From Asticcacaulis currens (GTDB lineage: Bacteria > Pseudomonadota > Alphaproteobacteria > Caulobacterales > Caulobacteraceae), in assembly GCF_028550395.1 (NCBI RefSeq), contig NZ_JAQQKW010000001.1, positions 186,001 to 250,000 of the forward strand: DNA of 64,000 bases, read 5' to 3'. How positions within the stretch are numbered: the first letter of the stretch is position 1; every line of letters begins with the position of its first letter. A model generated the notes under the pieces. It saw only the letters and a program-made list of their open reading frames with translations, was not told the origin of the DNA and ran no database searches. Shown in pieces: positions 9,050 through 18,494 of the stretch. The translations under genes and the position numbers were made by a program.

Positions 9050-10462
9050 TTAGTAGCGATAGTGTTCCGGCTTAAACGGCCCCTCGACGGAGACGCCGAT
9101 ATAGTCAGCCTGTTCAGGATTAAGGGTCGTTAGCTTCGCACCGAGCTTCTCAAGATGCAGGAGCGCGACCTTTTCGTCGAGCTTTTTAGGCAGGGTGTAG
9201 ACCTGCTTTTCATAGGCCTTGTTATTGGTCCAAAGCTCAATCTGGGCCAGCGTCTGGTTGGTGAAGGACGCTGACATCACAAATGAGGGATGGCCCGTCG
9301 CATTGCCGAGATTCACGAGGCGGCCTTCAGACAGGACGATGATCTTTTTGCCGTCCGGGAACTCCACATGGTGAACCTGAGGCTTGATCTCGTCCCACTT
9401 ATAGTTACGCAAAGAGGCAACCTGGATTTCAGAGTCAAAGTGGCCGATGTTGCAGACAATGGCGTTGTGCTTCATCTCACGCATATGCTCGAGACGCAGG
9501 ACATCCTTGTTGCCGGTCGCCGTGACGAAAATATCACCAAGCTTTGCCACTTCCTCGACGGTCCGGACCTCATAGCCCTCCATCGCCGCCTGAAGCGCGC
9601 AGATGGGGTCGATTTCCGTGACGATGACACGCGCCCCACCGTTTCTCAGGCTGGCCGCCGAGCCCTTGCCCACATCGCCATAGCCCAGCACCACGGCCAC
9701 CTTGCCGGCAAGCATCACGTCGGTCGCACGACGGATCGCATCAACGAGCGACTCGCGGCAGCCATAGAGGTTGTCGAACTTCGACTTCGTGACGCTGTCA
9801 TTGACGTTGATCGCCGGAAACGGCAGTTCACCCTTCTGGGCCATGGCATAAAGGCGATGAACGCCCGTCGTCGTTTCCTCGGAAACACCGATGATCGCAT
9901 CACGAATGGCCGAATAGAAGCCGGGCTTTTCCGCCAGGTAGCGCTTCATTACCTTGTAGAGCGCCTCTTCTTCTTCGTTCTGCGGATTATTCAGGATGGA
10001 CGGATCCTGTTCCGCCTTGGGTCCGAGCACGGTCAGAAGCGTGGCATCACCGCCGTCATCAAGAATGAGGTTCGGATAGCCGCCATCATGCCATTCGAAG
10101 ATCTTGTGCGCATAATCCCAGTATTCTTCGAGGGTCTCACCCTTGATGGCAAAGACGGGCGTGCCCCGTTCCGCAATGGCGGCAGCGGCGTGGTCTTGCG
10201 TCGAGAAGATATTGCACGACGCCCAGCGCACCTCGGCGCCGAGCGCCTGCAGGGTTTCGATGAGAACACCCGTCTGGATCGTCATATGCAACGAACCGGC
10301 GATGCGTGCGCCCTTCAGGGGCTGTTTGGGTCCATATTCCTCACGCGTCGCCATCAGGCCCGGCATTTCGCCCTCGGCGATTTCGAGTTCCTTGCGCCCC
10401 CATGCGGCGAGGGAGAGGTCTTTTACGATGAAGTCTTGAGCGGCCATAAGGGGTGCATCCAT
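9050..10462 (-). CDS. ahcY: S-adenosylhomocysteine hydrolase
   Basis: AhcY splits S-adenosylhomocysteine into adenosine and homocysteine, relieving product inhibition of methyltransferases in the cytoplasm. The 470-aa protein shows the substrate domain ('[16 protein letters not shown]' near 57-72, '[13 protein letters not shown]' near 219-231) and the NAD domain ('[16 protein letters not shown]' near 252-267). The C-terminus ends in 'KPEHYRY', the conserved tail that reaches the partner's NAD site. Length is normal for the bacterial type with the extra loop. An internal ATG at 10447 ([11 protein letters not shown]) fits the family start better; neither has a strong ribosome-binding site. A perfect palindrome 53 bp upstream suggests repressor control. 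Confidence 0.96.
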   Translation of the reverse strand: MDAPLMAAQDFIVKDLSLAAWGRKELEIAEGEMPGLMATREEYGPKQPLKGARIAGSLHMTIQTGVLIETLQALGAEVRWASCNIFSTQDHAAAAIAERGTPVFAIKGETLEEYWDYAHKIFEWHDGGYPNLILDDGGDATLLTVLGPKAEQDPSILNNPQNEEEEALYKVMKRYLAEKPGFYSAIRDAIIGVSEETTTGVHRLYAMAQKGELPFPAINVNDSVTKSKFDNLYGCRESLVDAIRRATDVMLAGKVAVVLGYGDVGKGSAASLRNGGARVIVTEIDPICALQAAMEGYEVRTVEEVAKLGDIFVTATGNKDVLRLEHMREMKHNAIVCNIGHFDSEIQVASLRNYKWDEIKPQVHHVEFPDGKKIIVLSEGRLVNLGNATGHPSFVMSASFTNQTLAQIELWTNNKAYEKQVYTLPKKLDEKVALLHLEKLGAKLTTLNPEQADYIGVSVEGPFKPEHYRY

Positions 10463-10514
10463 AGTTTCAAATGTAGCCGTCTTATAACGATCCGCGCAAA
10501 CTTATGCAATCAAG

Positions 10515-10534
10515 ATATAAAGATGTCTTTATAT
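10515..10534. promoter_or_regulatory. Perfect palindromic operator upstream of ahcY
   Basis: Two 9-bp arms, ATATAAAGA and TCTTTATAT, separated by TG form an exact inverted repeat about 53 bp before the ahcY start and 16 bp after the stop of the preceding gene. This size and symmetry suit a winged-helix dimer. ArsR-family regulators sensing S-adenosylmethionine or S-adenosylhomocysteine control ahcY in many proteobacteria, so such a protein is the likely ligand-binding partner (inference). No regulator gene of that kind is next to it. Confidence 0.7.
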
Positions 10535-10549
10535 GGTAGAGCCGGCCTT

Positions 10550-11203
10550 CTAAGAGCCTGTGGCAACGACAAGGCCAGCCCAAAGCGCCTCTGTTTGCTG
10601 CCAAAGCCACATCAGGAAATTCAACACATAACGAGCACCAAAATAAACCCAGGCGACTGAGGCGACCGCTACAGGAAAAGACAACAAAAGGCATATACCG
10701 TCGCGTTGCAAAAGGCCGAGCCCCGTCAGGACGACGGCTGTTCCCGGAATGATGTTTGCCCCCGGCATAGGAAGCAACAGTATTAGGGCCATAAGAAGGG
10801 TCTGAGCACCGAAATAGCGAAGCCACAGTCCGCCTGTCAGGAAAAGGAGCCTCGGCCGAACGAGAAACTCAATCTTTCTGAGCACGCTAACACACGCCTT
10901 GAGAGCGCCAGTGAGGGTCTCATTTTTGAAAGACCAGCGCGTGGCAAGCCTTGGCATCCAAAGCTGCCTTTGCCCGAAAAGCATTTGCAAGGACGGGCCT
11001 ATGAGAAGAAGGCCAAAGAGCGTCGATATGCCCGGGATGTTGGGGATGCAGATCGGCAGGGCCAATATGATGAGTAAAAGCCCAAGGCCACGCCCATCGA
11101 GGCGCCTTATTAGATCGCCAGCCGTCACCGTCTCTTCTCCCGCAAAGCTTTTCGCGAGGTCTTCAACAAGACGCGAGGCTGGCGTATCCGAAACAGGCAT
11201 CAT
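10550..11203 (-). CDS. ExoD-family membrane protein
   Basis: A 217-aa integral membrane protein with the ExoD signature: a cytoplasmic N-terminus, 'GLGLLLIILALPICIPNIPG' (first hydrophobic hairpin, about 40-60), then four or so further membrane segments to the C-terminus. ExoD is required for exopolysaccharide production and alkali tolerance in rhizobia, but its biochemical action is unknown. The start was placed at ATG 11203 (MMPVSDT); a longer frame to 11299 adds 32 residues without family support. It is transcribed toward ahcY, but the operator between them suggests ahcY has its own promoter. Confidence 0.8.
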   Translation of the reverse strand: MMPVSDTPASRLVEDLAKSFAGEETVTAGDLIRRLDGRGLGLLLIILALPICIPNIPGISTLFGLLLIGPSLQMLFGQRQLWMPRLATRWSFKNETLTGALKACVSVLRKIEFLVRPRLLFLTGGLWLRYFGAQTLLMALILLLPMPGANIIPGTAVVLTGLGLLQRDGICLLLSFPVAVASVAWVYFGARYVLNFLMWLWQQTEALWAGLVVATGS

Positions 11204-11316
11204 CACTCGTCCATTCCCGGTATCCGCGTTACGAAAAATTGGTTCTTTCGTCAATGTGAGGCCCCGTTTGACCCGACCAGATGGATCGTTTAACGACAAG
11301 GCCAGAGGAGAGACAT

Positions 11317-12306
11317 ATGCCTGACACCACGCACGCCTTTGTAGCGGTTCGCCACGACTGGACTAAGAGCGAGATCTCGGCCCTTTTCGAGCTTCCCTTT
11401 ATGGAGCTCGTTTACAAGGCGGCAAGCGTCCACAGACAGGTCTTTGATCCCTCAGAGATCCAGCTCTCTCAGCTTCTGTCGATCAAAACCGGCGGATGCG
11501 CTGAAAACTGCGGCTATTGCTCTCAGTCTGCCCACCACGACACGGGCCTGAAGGCATCGAAGCTCATGGCGGTCGATGCGGTGTTAGATGCAGCCAAAGC
11601 CGCAAAAGCGGGCGGTGCACAGCGTTTTTGCATGGGGGCTGCGTGGCGCGACCTGAAAGATCGTGACGTTCCGGCACTTGCCGAGATGATTGCTGAAGTG
11701 AAAGCGCTCGGCCTTGAGACCTGCGCGACACTTGGCATGATTACGCCCCAGCAGGCATCAGCCCTTAAGGCCGCGGGCCTCGACTATTACAACCATAACC
11801 TCGATACCTCTCCTGAATATTATGATCAGGTGGTAACCACCCGAACCTACCAGGAGCGTCTCGATACGCTTTCGGCCGTTCGTGAGGTCGGGATGAAGAC
11901 CTGCTGCGGCGGTATCCTTGGCATGGGTGAAACACGCGAAGACCGCGTCTCGTTTCTTCAGCAGCTTGCCAACCTGCCTGCTCACCCCGACAGCCTGCCG
12001 ATCAACAATCTCGTTCCGGTCGCCAACACTCCATTGGGGGATCGCGCCCGGCGTAAAGGCGAGATATCACCCATTGACTTTGTACGAACCGTTGCGGTCG
12101 CCCGTATCGTTTGCCCGAAATCGATGGTCCGACTGAGCGCAGGCCGCAACGAAATGGACGAAGCCCTTCAGGCCCTTTGTTTTCTCGCAGGCGCCAACTC
12201 AATATTTGTGGGAAGCCAGCTTCTGACCACACCCAATCCGGAGCCGGGCACAGATGCGCACCTGTTACAATCCCTCGGCCTCAAGCCTATGGCGAGCACA
12301 CTCTGA
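11317..12306 (+). CDS. bioB: Biotin synthase
   Basis: BioB is the radical-SAM enzyme that inserts sulfur into dethiobiotin in the last step of biotin synthesis. The 329-aa protein has the [4Fe-4S] motif C61-AEN-C65-GY-C68, followed by '[13 protein letters not shown]' and '[16 protein letters not shown]', and the C-terminal 'RLSAGRNEM', which carries the arginine and cysteine ligand region for the [2Fe-2S] cluster. ATG 11317 was chosen because AGAGGAGAG lies 5 nt upstream; the frame could open 12 codons earlier. No other bio genes are in the window, so it stands alone, divergent from the ExoD-like gene. Confidence 0.96.
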   Translation: MPDTTHAFVAVRHDWTKSEISALFELPFMELVYKAASVHRQVFDPSEIQLSQLLSIKTGGCAENCGYCSQSAHHDTGLKASKLMAVDAVLDAAKAAKAGGAQRFCMGAAWRDLKDRDVPALAEMIAEVKALGLETCATLGMITPQQASALKAAGLDYYNHNLDTSPEYYDQVVTTRTYQERLDTLSAVREVGMKTCCGGILGMGETREDRVSFLQQLANLPAHPDSLPINNLVPVANTPLGDRARRKGEISPIDFVRTVAVARIVCPKSMVRLSAGRNEMDEALQALCFLAGANSIFVGSQLLTTPNPEPGTDAHLLQSLGLKPMASTL

Positions 12307-12357
12307 TCAAGCGTAACCGAAACCTCCTGCCTTCGGTGTGATCATACCCCTTGAAGG

Positions 12358-12621
12358 ATGGTGCAGGCGAGGTGGTTGTGGTGTGCTTTCTTCATGAAAC
12401 ACACGCACTCCCCTGCCCTGCCTATGATCGTCCTCGACTGGCGCACGCTTGAACGCAGCTTACTGTGGCTCGTGCCGGCCAGCCGTCGAAATGAGGTAGC
12501 CAATCATATTTCCGTTTTGATGGAATTGTCCCTCACTCAGCCCCCCGCGCGCATCACCGCCGAACTTATTGTCCGCATCGGAATGCTGATGGAGGCACAA
12601 GAGCGCGAACCCTCGAGCTGA
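12358..12621 (+). CDS. Hypothetical small protein, 87 aa
   Basis: An open frame lying between bioB and the convergent DUF4130 gene. The last 65 residues (from 'MIVLDWRTLERSLLWLV') look like a folded helical protein with alternating hydrophobic and charged positions; the first 20 residues are less convincing. Possible starts are ATG 12358, 12394 and 12424, none with a clear ribosome-binding site. I do not recognise a family. Confidence 0.4.
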   Translation: MVQARWLWCAFFMKHTHSPALPMIVLDWRTLERSLLWLVPASRRNEVANHISVLMELSLTQPPARITAELIVRIGMLMEAQEREPSS

Positions 12622-12640
12622 GAGCCAGAAACGCAAGGCA

Positions 12641-13537
12641 TCATTGCGACCGATCGGTCATTCGTGACTTAAGGGCGCGATGAAAGGCGGGCGCTTCCGC
12701 GCTGGAAGCTCGCTCATGCATCTGACGCACGCGTTTATCTGCATCGCGGATGAGCTCGGGAATAAGCGTCGCTTCGGGGAGGTTTTTCCAGTATTTTTTT
12801 GGCATCTCAGACTGCATCGCCGAAACCTTAAGCCGTGCAGGATTGAAGATGTTGGCGTAATAGGCTCGCCATAAATCGTCGGCTTCATCCTTTAATTCAA
12901 ACGGTTTTGCCGGCGCCTCGCTGAAATGAAGCCTTGCCCCCTTCCAGGCGGCAGACCCTTTAGGCGTGGCAATGATCCAGTCCATGTCGCCAAATCGTCT
13001 TTGGAAAAAAGGCGCTGTCTGAGCGACGATGAAATGCTCCGGCTCGAACCACGCGACAAAGGCGCGGCGCTCTGAGACCGCTTGTGTCTCCTTGAAACGC
13101 ACGAAAGCCTTCATCTTATGCATATCGCGACGGACGGACTTCACAAGTCCATGCAGCGCCCGAACGTCCGGGTCTGCGGGATCGTCTAACAGATGCTTTT
13201 GGGATTGCAGGCGCCATAACAGACGATAGCAGAGGTCAAAGCGCTTGGCATCGGAATGGCAAATCGCCATTTCCGTTAATTCTATAAATGCGGAACTAAC
13301 GAAGGCGGCCGGTTTTAAGACGGCCTGAGCCCTGGCGTTTGCTGGTGTCGAAGCCGAGCCCTCCGACGCCTCATAAACGGCAGCATCGTCCGAGGAAGCG
13401 GTCTCCCCAAAAAGGTCGTAAGTCTCAGTCTCGACGGCCCAGTCCACAAACTTAGGCTCGATGCCGTTCGTCAGCGCTGCCCTTGCCGCTTTACGCCATT
13501 CTCCATAGTTGCCTCGCGCGTTCAGCCTGACCTTCAT
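12641..13537 (-). CDS. DUF4130 (TIGR03915-type) DNA-metabolism protein
   Basis: A 298-aa protein resembling the family that always accompanies the radical-SAM gene next door and, in many bacteria, is fused to a UdgX-type uracil-DNA glycosylase domain. Visible features are 'AVYEASEGSAS', 'CYRLLWRLQSQKHLLDDPADPDV' in the middle (shown here as its core only), 'MHKMKAFVRF' near residue 140, 'FEPEHFIVAQTAPFFQRRFG' near 164-183 and the C-terminal 'MPKKYWKNLPEA'. The protein ends at residue 298, so the glycosylase part is absent. It is translationally coupled to the upstream radical-SAM gene (4-bp ATGA overlap). The role is inferred as nucleic-acid repair or modification; the reaction is not established. 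Confidence 0.8.
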   Translation of the reverse strand: MKVRLNARGNYGEWRKAARAALTNGIEPKFVDWAVETETYDLFGETASSDDAAVYEASEGSASTPANARAQAVLKPAAFVSSAFIELTEMAICHSDAKRFDLCYRLLWRLQSQKHLLDDPADPDVRALHGLVKSVRRDMHKMKAFVRFKETQAVSERRAFVAWFEPEHFIVAQTAPFFQRRFGDMDWIIATPKGSAAWKGARLHFSEAPAKPFELKDEADDLWRAYYANIFNPARLKVSAMQSEMPKKYWKNLPEATLIPELIRDADKRVRQMHERASSAEAPAFHRALKSRMTDRSQ

Positions 13538-14760
13538 AGCAGGACCAGTTGCTCAGGCTCTGGCGCAAAGAGCTCACGCAGATTGGCACGGTCGATGAGT
13601 TTTATGGGGGTCCAATCGTCGGTGACAATAAAGGGCTTCACCTTACGGACCGAGATTTTGAGGCGTACCAGATCCTCGATTTTCAGGCGCCTGTAACGGC
13701 GCGCATTCAGAAGAGACTGAACCGATTTAACACCAAGCCCGGGTACCCGAAAAAGCACCTCCTTATCGGCCCGATTGACGTCCACCGGAAACCGCTCACG
13801 GTTTTCCAGTGCCCAGGCAAGTTTAGGGTCGAGGTCAAGATCGAGCATCCCGTCTTTGCGGCCTGCCGTAATCTCTGCGATGTCAAACCCATAGAAGCGA
13901 TAAAGCCAGTCAGCCTGATAGAGCCTGTGCTCACGGATCAGGGGGGGCTTTATCAGTGGCAAGACGTTTGACGCATCAGGTATGGGGGAGAAGGCCGAAT
14001 AATAAACGCGTCTTAGTCTGAAGCGGCCATAGAGCGAAGCACTGGAGCCCAAAATCGTTGCGTCGTTCGTTGCGTCGGCCCCGATAATCATCTGGGTCGA
14101 CTGCCCGGCCGGCACAAATCGCTTTCGACGCCGCCGGAAGGTGGGTTCTGAGAACTCGTCAATCTTCTGCCTGAGCTCGCCCATGGAACGGCGAATGTTT
14201 TGTGGGTGCTTTTGCGGAGCGAGGGCCTCAACCCCGGCATCCGTCGGCAATTCTATGTTTATGGAAAGGCGGTCGGCATAGAGCCCGGCCTCTTCGATTA
14301 GTGCGGCCGAGGCTTCGGGTATGGTCTTCAGGTGGATGTAGCCTCGAAAGTCGTGCTTCAGGCGCAGATCTTTAGCGATCTTGACCATTTGCTCCATGGT
14401 GTAATCCGATGAGCGAATGATCCCGGAGGAGAGAAACAGTCCTTCAATGTAGTTGCGCCGGTAAAACTCAAGCGTGAGCCAGACGACTTCGTCAGCGCTG
14501 AAACGGGCGCGTTCCACGTTCGACGATGAGCGATTTATGCAGTAGGCGCAGTCATAGATGCAAAAATTCGTCATCAGGATTTTGAGGAGAGAAATGCAGC
14601 GCCCGTCAGGCGCATAGGCATGACAAATGCCCGAGCTTTCCGTTGACCCTAACCCGCCGGATCGCGAGTCCCGTTTCGATGTGCCCGAAGAGGCGCAAGA
14701 TGCATCATACTTTGCCGCGTCAGAGAGAATGGCCAGCCGTTCACGCAAACTCTTTTTCAT
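13534..14760 (-). CDS. Putative DNA modification/repair radical-SAM protein (TIGR03916-type)
   Basis: A 408-aa radical-SAM enzyme. The [4Fe-4S] cluster motif is C67-IYD-C71-AY-C74. It is followed by 'GLFLSSGIIRSSDYTMEQM' and 'YIHLKTIPEAS', hallmarks of this subfamily, and a C-terminal helix-hairpin-helix ('VNRADKEVLFRVPGLG' near 327-342) that normally binds DNA. The gene is first in a two-gene operon with the DUF4130 gene, the conserved pairing. Substrate and reaction are unknown; repair or base modification is suggested by the helix-hairpin-helix and by the common association with UdgX. Confidence 0.85.
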   Translation of the reverse strand: MKKSLRERLAILSDAAKYDASCASSGTSKRDSRSGGLGSTESSGICHAYAPDGRCISLLKILMTNFCIYDCAYCINRSSSNVERARFSADEVVWLTLEFYRRNYIEGLFLSSGIIRSSDYTMEQMVKIAKDLRLKHDFRGYIHLKTIPEASAALIEEAGLYADRLSINIELPTDAGVEALAPQKHPQNIRRSMGELRQKIDEFSEPTFRRRRKRFVPAGQSTQMIIGADATNDATILGSSASLYGRFRLRRVYYSAFSPIPDASNVLPLIKPPLIREHRLYQADWLYRFYGFDIAEITAGRKDGMLDLDLDPKLAWALENRERFPVDVNRADKEVLFRVPGLGVKSVQSLLNARRYRRLKIEDLVRLKISVRKVKPFIVTDDWTPIKLIDRANLRELFAPEPEQLVLL

Positions 14761-14872
14761 AAGTTCATGATATGTTCTAACCGTGGATTGTCAAGACTCG
14801 CCCGCATATAGCCGGGTCGTTGACCTCGGAAGACAACGCCTAACCGCGCCCGCGGCAGCTCTAAAACACGAT

Positions 14873-14968
14873 CTAATAGGCAAGTCCGACCGTGAGCCCC
14901 GCGACCAGCGCCCCAATGAAACCGAAGACCATGACCATTACCGTGGCAGTCGACTTGAGTTCGTGCAT
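14873..14968 (-). CDS. 31-aa hydrophobic membrane peptide
   Basis: ATG at 14968 is preceded by a near-perfect AGGAGGC ribosome-binding site with 5-6 nt spacing. The frame encodes 31 residues: a short polar start MHELKSTA, then one continuous hydrophobic helix to the end ('VMVMVFGFIGALVAGLTVG'). It is too short for usual gene callers. The position, between the radical-SAM operon and rfbA on the same strand, suggests an independent small transcript. Function unknown; a single-pass regulatory or stress peptide is plausible. Confidence 0.6.
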   Translation of the reverse strand: MHELKSTATVMVMVFGFIGALVAGLTVGLAY

Positions 14969-15066
14969 CTGTGCCTCCTGTTGAGGCCAAGTTTTCACCG
15001 AATCCTAACAAAGCCTACATGCGTTAAGCGAATGCGAATATAAAGGGGGCGTCATGGCTGCCTGGC

Positions 15067-15939
15067 CTAGCGCCCTGATTGCAAGCACTTGCCCAGATAG
15101 CGCCCATATTCACTCTTGCCGAGGGCTTTTGCGAGCCCTTCCAGCTCCTCATCGGAGATATAGCCTCTCCGCCACGCGATTTCTTCCGGACAGCAAATCT
15201 TCATTCCCTGACGCTTCTCAAGCACACGCACGAACTCAGCGGCATCGAGAAGGCTGTCGGGCGTACCGGTATCAAGCCAGGCATAGCCGCGGCCGATCGG
15301 CTGCACACTTAGCTCTCCACGCTCGAGATAAACCCGGTTCACATCGGTGATCTCATATTCACCGCGCGCTGACGGGGCCAGATTGGCCGCAATATCGACC
15401 ACCTGATGGTCGTAGAAGTAAAGACCCGTAATTGCCCAGTTGGATTTCGGCATGGCTGGCTTCTCTTCCACCGAGAGCGCTTTAAAGCCGTCGTCGAACT
15501 CAACGACGCCGTAACGCTCAGGGTCTGAGACCTGATAGGCAAAAACCGAGGCGCCTGACTTAAGCGTCGCGGCGTCCTCAAGCGTCTCGCTCAGGTTCGA
15601 TCCGTAGTAGATATTATCGCCAAGGATCAGGCAGGAGGGCTCACGGCCCACAAAGTCTGCACCGATCATATAGGCCTGCGCCAGACCATCCGGGCTTGGC
15701 TGCTCCGCGTAGCTGAGCTCAATACCCCACTTTTGCCCGTCGCCGAGGAGCTTACGGAACAGGGGCAGGTCATGCGGGGTCGAGATGATCAGGATCTCAC
15801 GTATCCCCGCCATCATCAGCGTCGATAGCGGATAGTAGATCATCGGCTTATCATAGACCGGCATCATTTGCTTTGAGACGCCAATCGTCATCGGATGCAA
15901 ACGCGTTCCGCTGCCGCCCGCCAGAATAATTCCCTTCAT
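15067..15939 (-). CDS. rfbA: Glucose-1-phosphate thymidylyltransferase
   Basis: RfbA joins dTTP and glucose-1-phosphate to dTDP-glucose, the first step to dTDP-L-rhamnose and related deoxysugars. The 290-aa protein starts with the nucleotide-binding '[16 protein letters not shown]' and has '[17 protein letters not shown]' and '[10 protein letters not shown]' (metal-binding Asp), all standard, and a full-length C-terminus. It is the last gene of the minus-strand cluster rfbB-rfbD-rfbA, separated from rfbD by 4 bp. Confidence 0.96.
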   Translation of the reverse strand: MKGIILAGGSGTRLHPMTIGVSKQMMPVYDKPMIYYPLSTLMMAGIREILIISTPHDLPLFRKLLGDGQKWGIELSYAEQPSPDGLAQAYMIGADFVGREPSCLILGDNIYYGSNLSETLEDAATLKSGASVFAYQVSDPERYGVVEFDDGFKALSVEEKPAMPKSNWAITGLYFYDHQVVDIAANLAPSARGEYEITDVNRVYLERGELSVQPIGRGYAWLDTGTPDSLLDAAEFVRVLEKRQGMKICCPEEIAWRRGYISDEELEGLAKALGKSEYGRYLGKCLQSGR

Positions 15940-15943
15940 AGCC

Positions 15944-16843
15944 TTACTCCTTCACCGGTGCCGCGACACCCGTCAGGCGCGTCAGGCAATCATCAAGTGA
16001 CACACGCCATGGATCGAGGCGCAGATTATAAACCTCGGCCAGCTTCTCGCCGCTGAGACGTGAGTTGGCCGGACGTTTTGCCGGCGTCGGATAGGCCTCA
16101 GTCGGGATCGGATTGACCCTTACGGCCTTTCCGCCACGCAGGGCAGAACCTTCAAAGATCGCCTCGGCAAACCCGGCCCAAGTCGTCTCGCCTTGGCCTG
16201 TCAGGTGGAATATCCCGCGCAGCGCAGGATCGGGGTCGGCAACAAGCTTTTGCGCGATCAAAAGGAGGGCGCGGGCAATCTCCAGCGCATAGGTCGGGCA
16301 CCCTCTCTGGTCGGCCACAACATTCAGCTCGTCGCGCGTTTCACCAAGGCGCAGCATCGTCTTGACGAAGTTGTTGCCGTAGGGAGAGTAGACCCACGCT
16401 GTTCTTAGGATGACATGGTTGGGCGTGGCCGCCGCAATCTGCGTTTCCCCGGACAGCTTCGTCATCCCGTAGACGCTCACAGGACCTGGGGCATCGCCTT
16501 CGCTATAGACGCCATCCTTGTCGCCAGAGAAGACATAGTCCGTAGACAGATGAAGGAGGGGTATGTTGAGCTCAGCCGCAATCTTTGCCAGCTCACCCGG
16601 CCCTTCACCGTTAATAGCCTGAGCGAGAGCCGCTTCACTTTCAGCCTTATCAACCGCCGTGTAGGCGGCCGAGGAGATGATTACGTCCGGCCGAGCCGCC
16701 TTCATAGGCCCAGAGAGGGTCTCAGGTTTTGATAAATCGATTTCTGGGCGTCCCACACGAATGATCTCAAGACCAAGGCTCTCACCTAAGGCCTGAGCAG
16801 CGGTGTCAACCTGGCCTTCCTTGCCTGTAACGACAATGCGCAT
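15944..16843 (-). CDS. rfbD: dTDP-4-dehydrorhamnose reductase
   Basis: RfbD reduces dTDP-4-dehydro-L-rhamnose to dTDP-L-rhamnose with NAD(P)H. The 299-aa SDR protein has 'VTGKEGQV' at the nucleotide-binding loop, '[11 protein letters not shown]' and 'YGMTKLSGE' (catalytic Tyr and Lys), all expected. Start at ATG 16843 is 2 bp after the rfbB stop; a longer frame reaching into rfbB is unlikely. Its partner epimerase, rfbC, is not here but 24 kb away at 41450. Confidence 0.95.
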   Translation of the reverse strand: MRIVVTGKEGQVDTAAQALGESLGLEIIRVGRPEIDLSKPETLSGPMKAARPDVIISSAAYTAVDKAESEAALAQAINGEGPGELAKIAAELNIPLLHLSTDYVFSGDKDGVYSEGDAPGPVSVYGMTKLSGETQIAAATPNHVILRTAWVYSPYGNNFVKTMLRLGETRDELNVVADQRGCPTYALEIARALLLIAQKLVADPDPALRGIFHLTGQGETTWAGFAEAIFEGSALRGGKAVRVNPIPTEAYPTPAKRPANSRLSGEKLAEVYNLRLDPWRVSLDDCLTRLTGVAAPVKE

Positions 16844-16845
16844 TA

Positions 16846-17904
16846 TCAGACCTTTTCGCTGAGTACGCCCAGACGCTCGCCCGTGTAAACGCCGCCACGC
16901 AGAGGACGCCACCACTGTTCATTGTCGAGATACCAGCGCACGGTCTTCTCAATACCCGTGTCGAAGTTTTCGCGCGCCTTCCAGCCAAGCTCCGTTTCAA
17001 GCTTGGTGGCGTCAATCGCATAGCGATGGTCGTGGCCCGGACGATCCGTCACGAACGTGATCAGTCGATCATGCGGGGCCCCTTTGGGGTTCATCTCGTC
17101 CATAAGCGCGCAGATGCGGTGGACCACGTCGATGTTCTTGCGCTCATTGCGACCACCGACATTATAGGTCTCGCCCAGACGACCCTTTGACGCAATCAGG
17201 TGCAGGGCCCGCGCGTGGTCTTCCACATAGAGCCAGTCGCGGATATTGGAGCCGTCGCCGTAAACCGTCAGCGCCTTACCCTCCAGCGCATTTAAGATGT
17301 TCAGCGGGATCAGCTTCTCAGGGAAGTGATAAGGGCCGTAATTGTTCGAGCAGTTCGACACTATGACAGGCAGGCCATAGGTACGGTGCCACGCCTTCGC
17401 CAGGTGATCAGACGCGGCCTTTGACGCCGAATAGGGCGACGAAGGATCATAGGGTGTCACTTCTTCAAACAACCCTGTTTCTCCGAGCGATCCATAAACC
17501 TCATCTGTTGACACGTGCAAGAAGCGGAAGTTCGCCTTCTCGTCACCTTGCAGGCCATTCCAGTAATGGCGCGCCGCCTCGAGCATGGTGAAGGTGCCGA
17601 TGACATTCGTCTGCACAAACTCGCCCGCCCCAGTGATGGAGCGATCCACATGGCTTTCGGCGGCGAGGTGCATGATATGGTCAGGCTTAAATCCGTTAAT
17701 GGCCGAGACCACCGCATCGCGGTCACAGATATCTGCCTGTATGAAGCTGTAATTATTGGCTCCCTTTACAGGCTCCAGGGAGGCCAGGTTGCCGGCATAG
17801 GTGAGCTTGTCGAGGTTTAAGACCTCCGCACCCACTTCAGAGACCAGATAACGCACAAGCGCCGAACCAATGAACCCTGCTCCGCCAGTTGTAAGTATAC
17901 GCAT
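16846..17904 (-). CDS. rfbB: dTDP-glucose 4,6-dehydratase
   Basis: RfbB converts dTDP-glucose to dTDP-4-dehydro-6-deoxyglucose, the branch point for rhamnose and 4-amino sugars. The 352-aa protein has the NAD loop '[16 protein letters not shown]', '[11 protein letters not shown]', '[12 protein letters not shown]' (catalytic Thr-Asp-Glu) and '[11 protein letters not shown]' (Tyr and Lys). It is the first gene of the rfb operon. Because the keto product can also feed an aminotransferase such as the one at 26665, this gene may serve two pathways. Confidence 0.97.
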   Translation of the reverse strand: MRILTTGGAGFIGSALVRYLVSEVGAEVLNLDKLTYAGNLASLEPVKGANNYSFIQADICDRDAVVSAINGFKPDHIMHLAAESHVDRSITGAGEFVQTNVIGTFTMLEAARHYWNGLQGDEKANFRFLHVSTDEVYGSLGETGLFEEVTPYDPSSPYSASKAASDHLAKAWHRTYGLPVIVSNCSNNYGPYHFPEKLIPLNILNALEGKALTVYGDGSNIRDWLYVEDHARALHLIASKGRLGETYNVGGRNERKNIDVVHRICALMDEMNPKGAPHDRLITFVTDRPGHDHRYAIDATKLETELGWKARENFDTGIEKTVRWYLDNEQWWRPLRGGVYTGERLGVLSEKV

Positions 17905-18494
17905 AGCCCACCCCTTCTTGGTTACTCGCCGCCATTACATGACACGCGCTTAAAGCGCAACACGGCCAGCGCCTAAAATTACAACGCGATAAACATGTAA
18001 TTCATCGAATCGGCGACATAAAAGCACGTATAATGGCCGTTGCCCTAGGCTGCATCCTCGTTTGAGTTAGCTCCGGCGGTGACCTGCCACCCATTTCTTG
18101 GCCACCCGAAACCAGAATTTTCTGGGAGCAGGTAACGGGAGAGCCGCGCGAAAATGCGCCAACCTCGTTTCGCCTTAGTTTTGGTCAAAACCCAACCAAT
18201 CCATCGACGGCTATGCCATCGCCTTGGAAAACATGCTTGGCAATATCTAGATCGACGTTGCTACCAGCTTTCCGTGAGAGCTTTCCAGTATTGCAACCCT
18301 CGACAACCACAGTATTGCAGGCAGATACCGGGAGCGACAGCCGTTCATCCATTTACTTCAGTCGCATCAGTCATTCACTTAAATGACATTACGACAAGTT
18401 TCACAGGCGAAGTTTTTAGTTTTCTTTGTCAAATGTAAAGGTGTCGAAACTGGATTGGTTTTTAACATTTGGTTATGGAATTCCCGTCGATAAT
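17905..18494. other. Intergenic region with promoter-like repeats and a transposase remnant
   Basis: 590 bp between rfbB and the M3 peptidase. The right half of the rfb promoter region carries an inverted repeat ATTACA-(12 bp)-TGTAAT at 17978-18001 and GCGCTT-A-AAGCGC just left of it, possible operator sites. The rest contains a decayed IS110-like fragment (separate entry) and no intact gene. Confidence 0.5.
18185..18271 (-). pseudogene. Remnant of an IS110-family transposase N-terminus
   Basis: The minus strand encodes 'SNVDLDIAKHVFQGDGIAVD' and then a stop. This matches the opening of IS110-family DEDD transposases, which usually begin with GLDIAKxVFQVHG. No start codon, core or C-terminus is present, so it is a short decayed piece. 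A further open stretch to the left (18068-18165, ending 'KKWVAGHRRS') is in another frame and I cannot assign it. The fragment suggests past insertion at the edge of the glycan locus. Confidence 0.4.

Noticed and set aside
10463-10549. SAM or SAH riboswitch before ahcY
   Set aside because: The leader is short and dominated by the palindrome; no riboswitch core is seen.
9290-10660. 456-aa open frame on the plus strand
   Set aside because: It is the antisense shadow of ahcY, which has every catalytic and NAD-binding motif; the plus-strand product has no recognisable domain.
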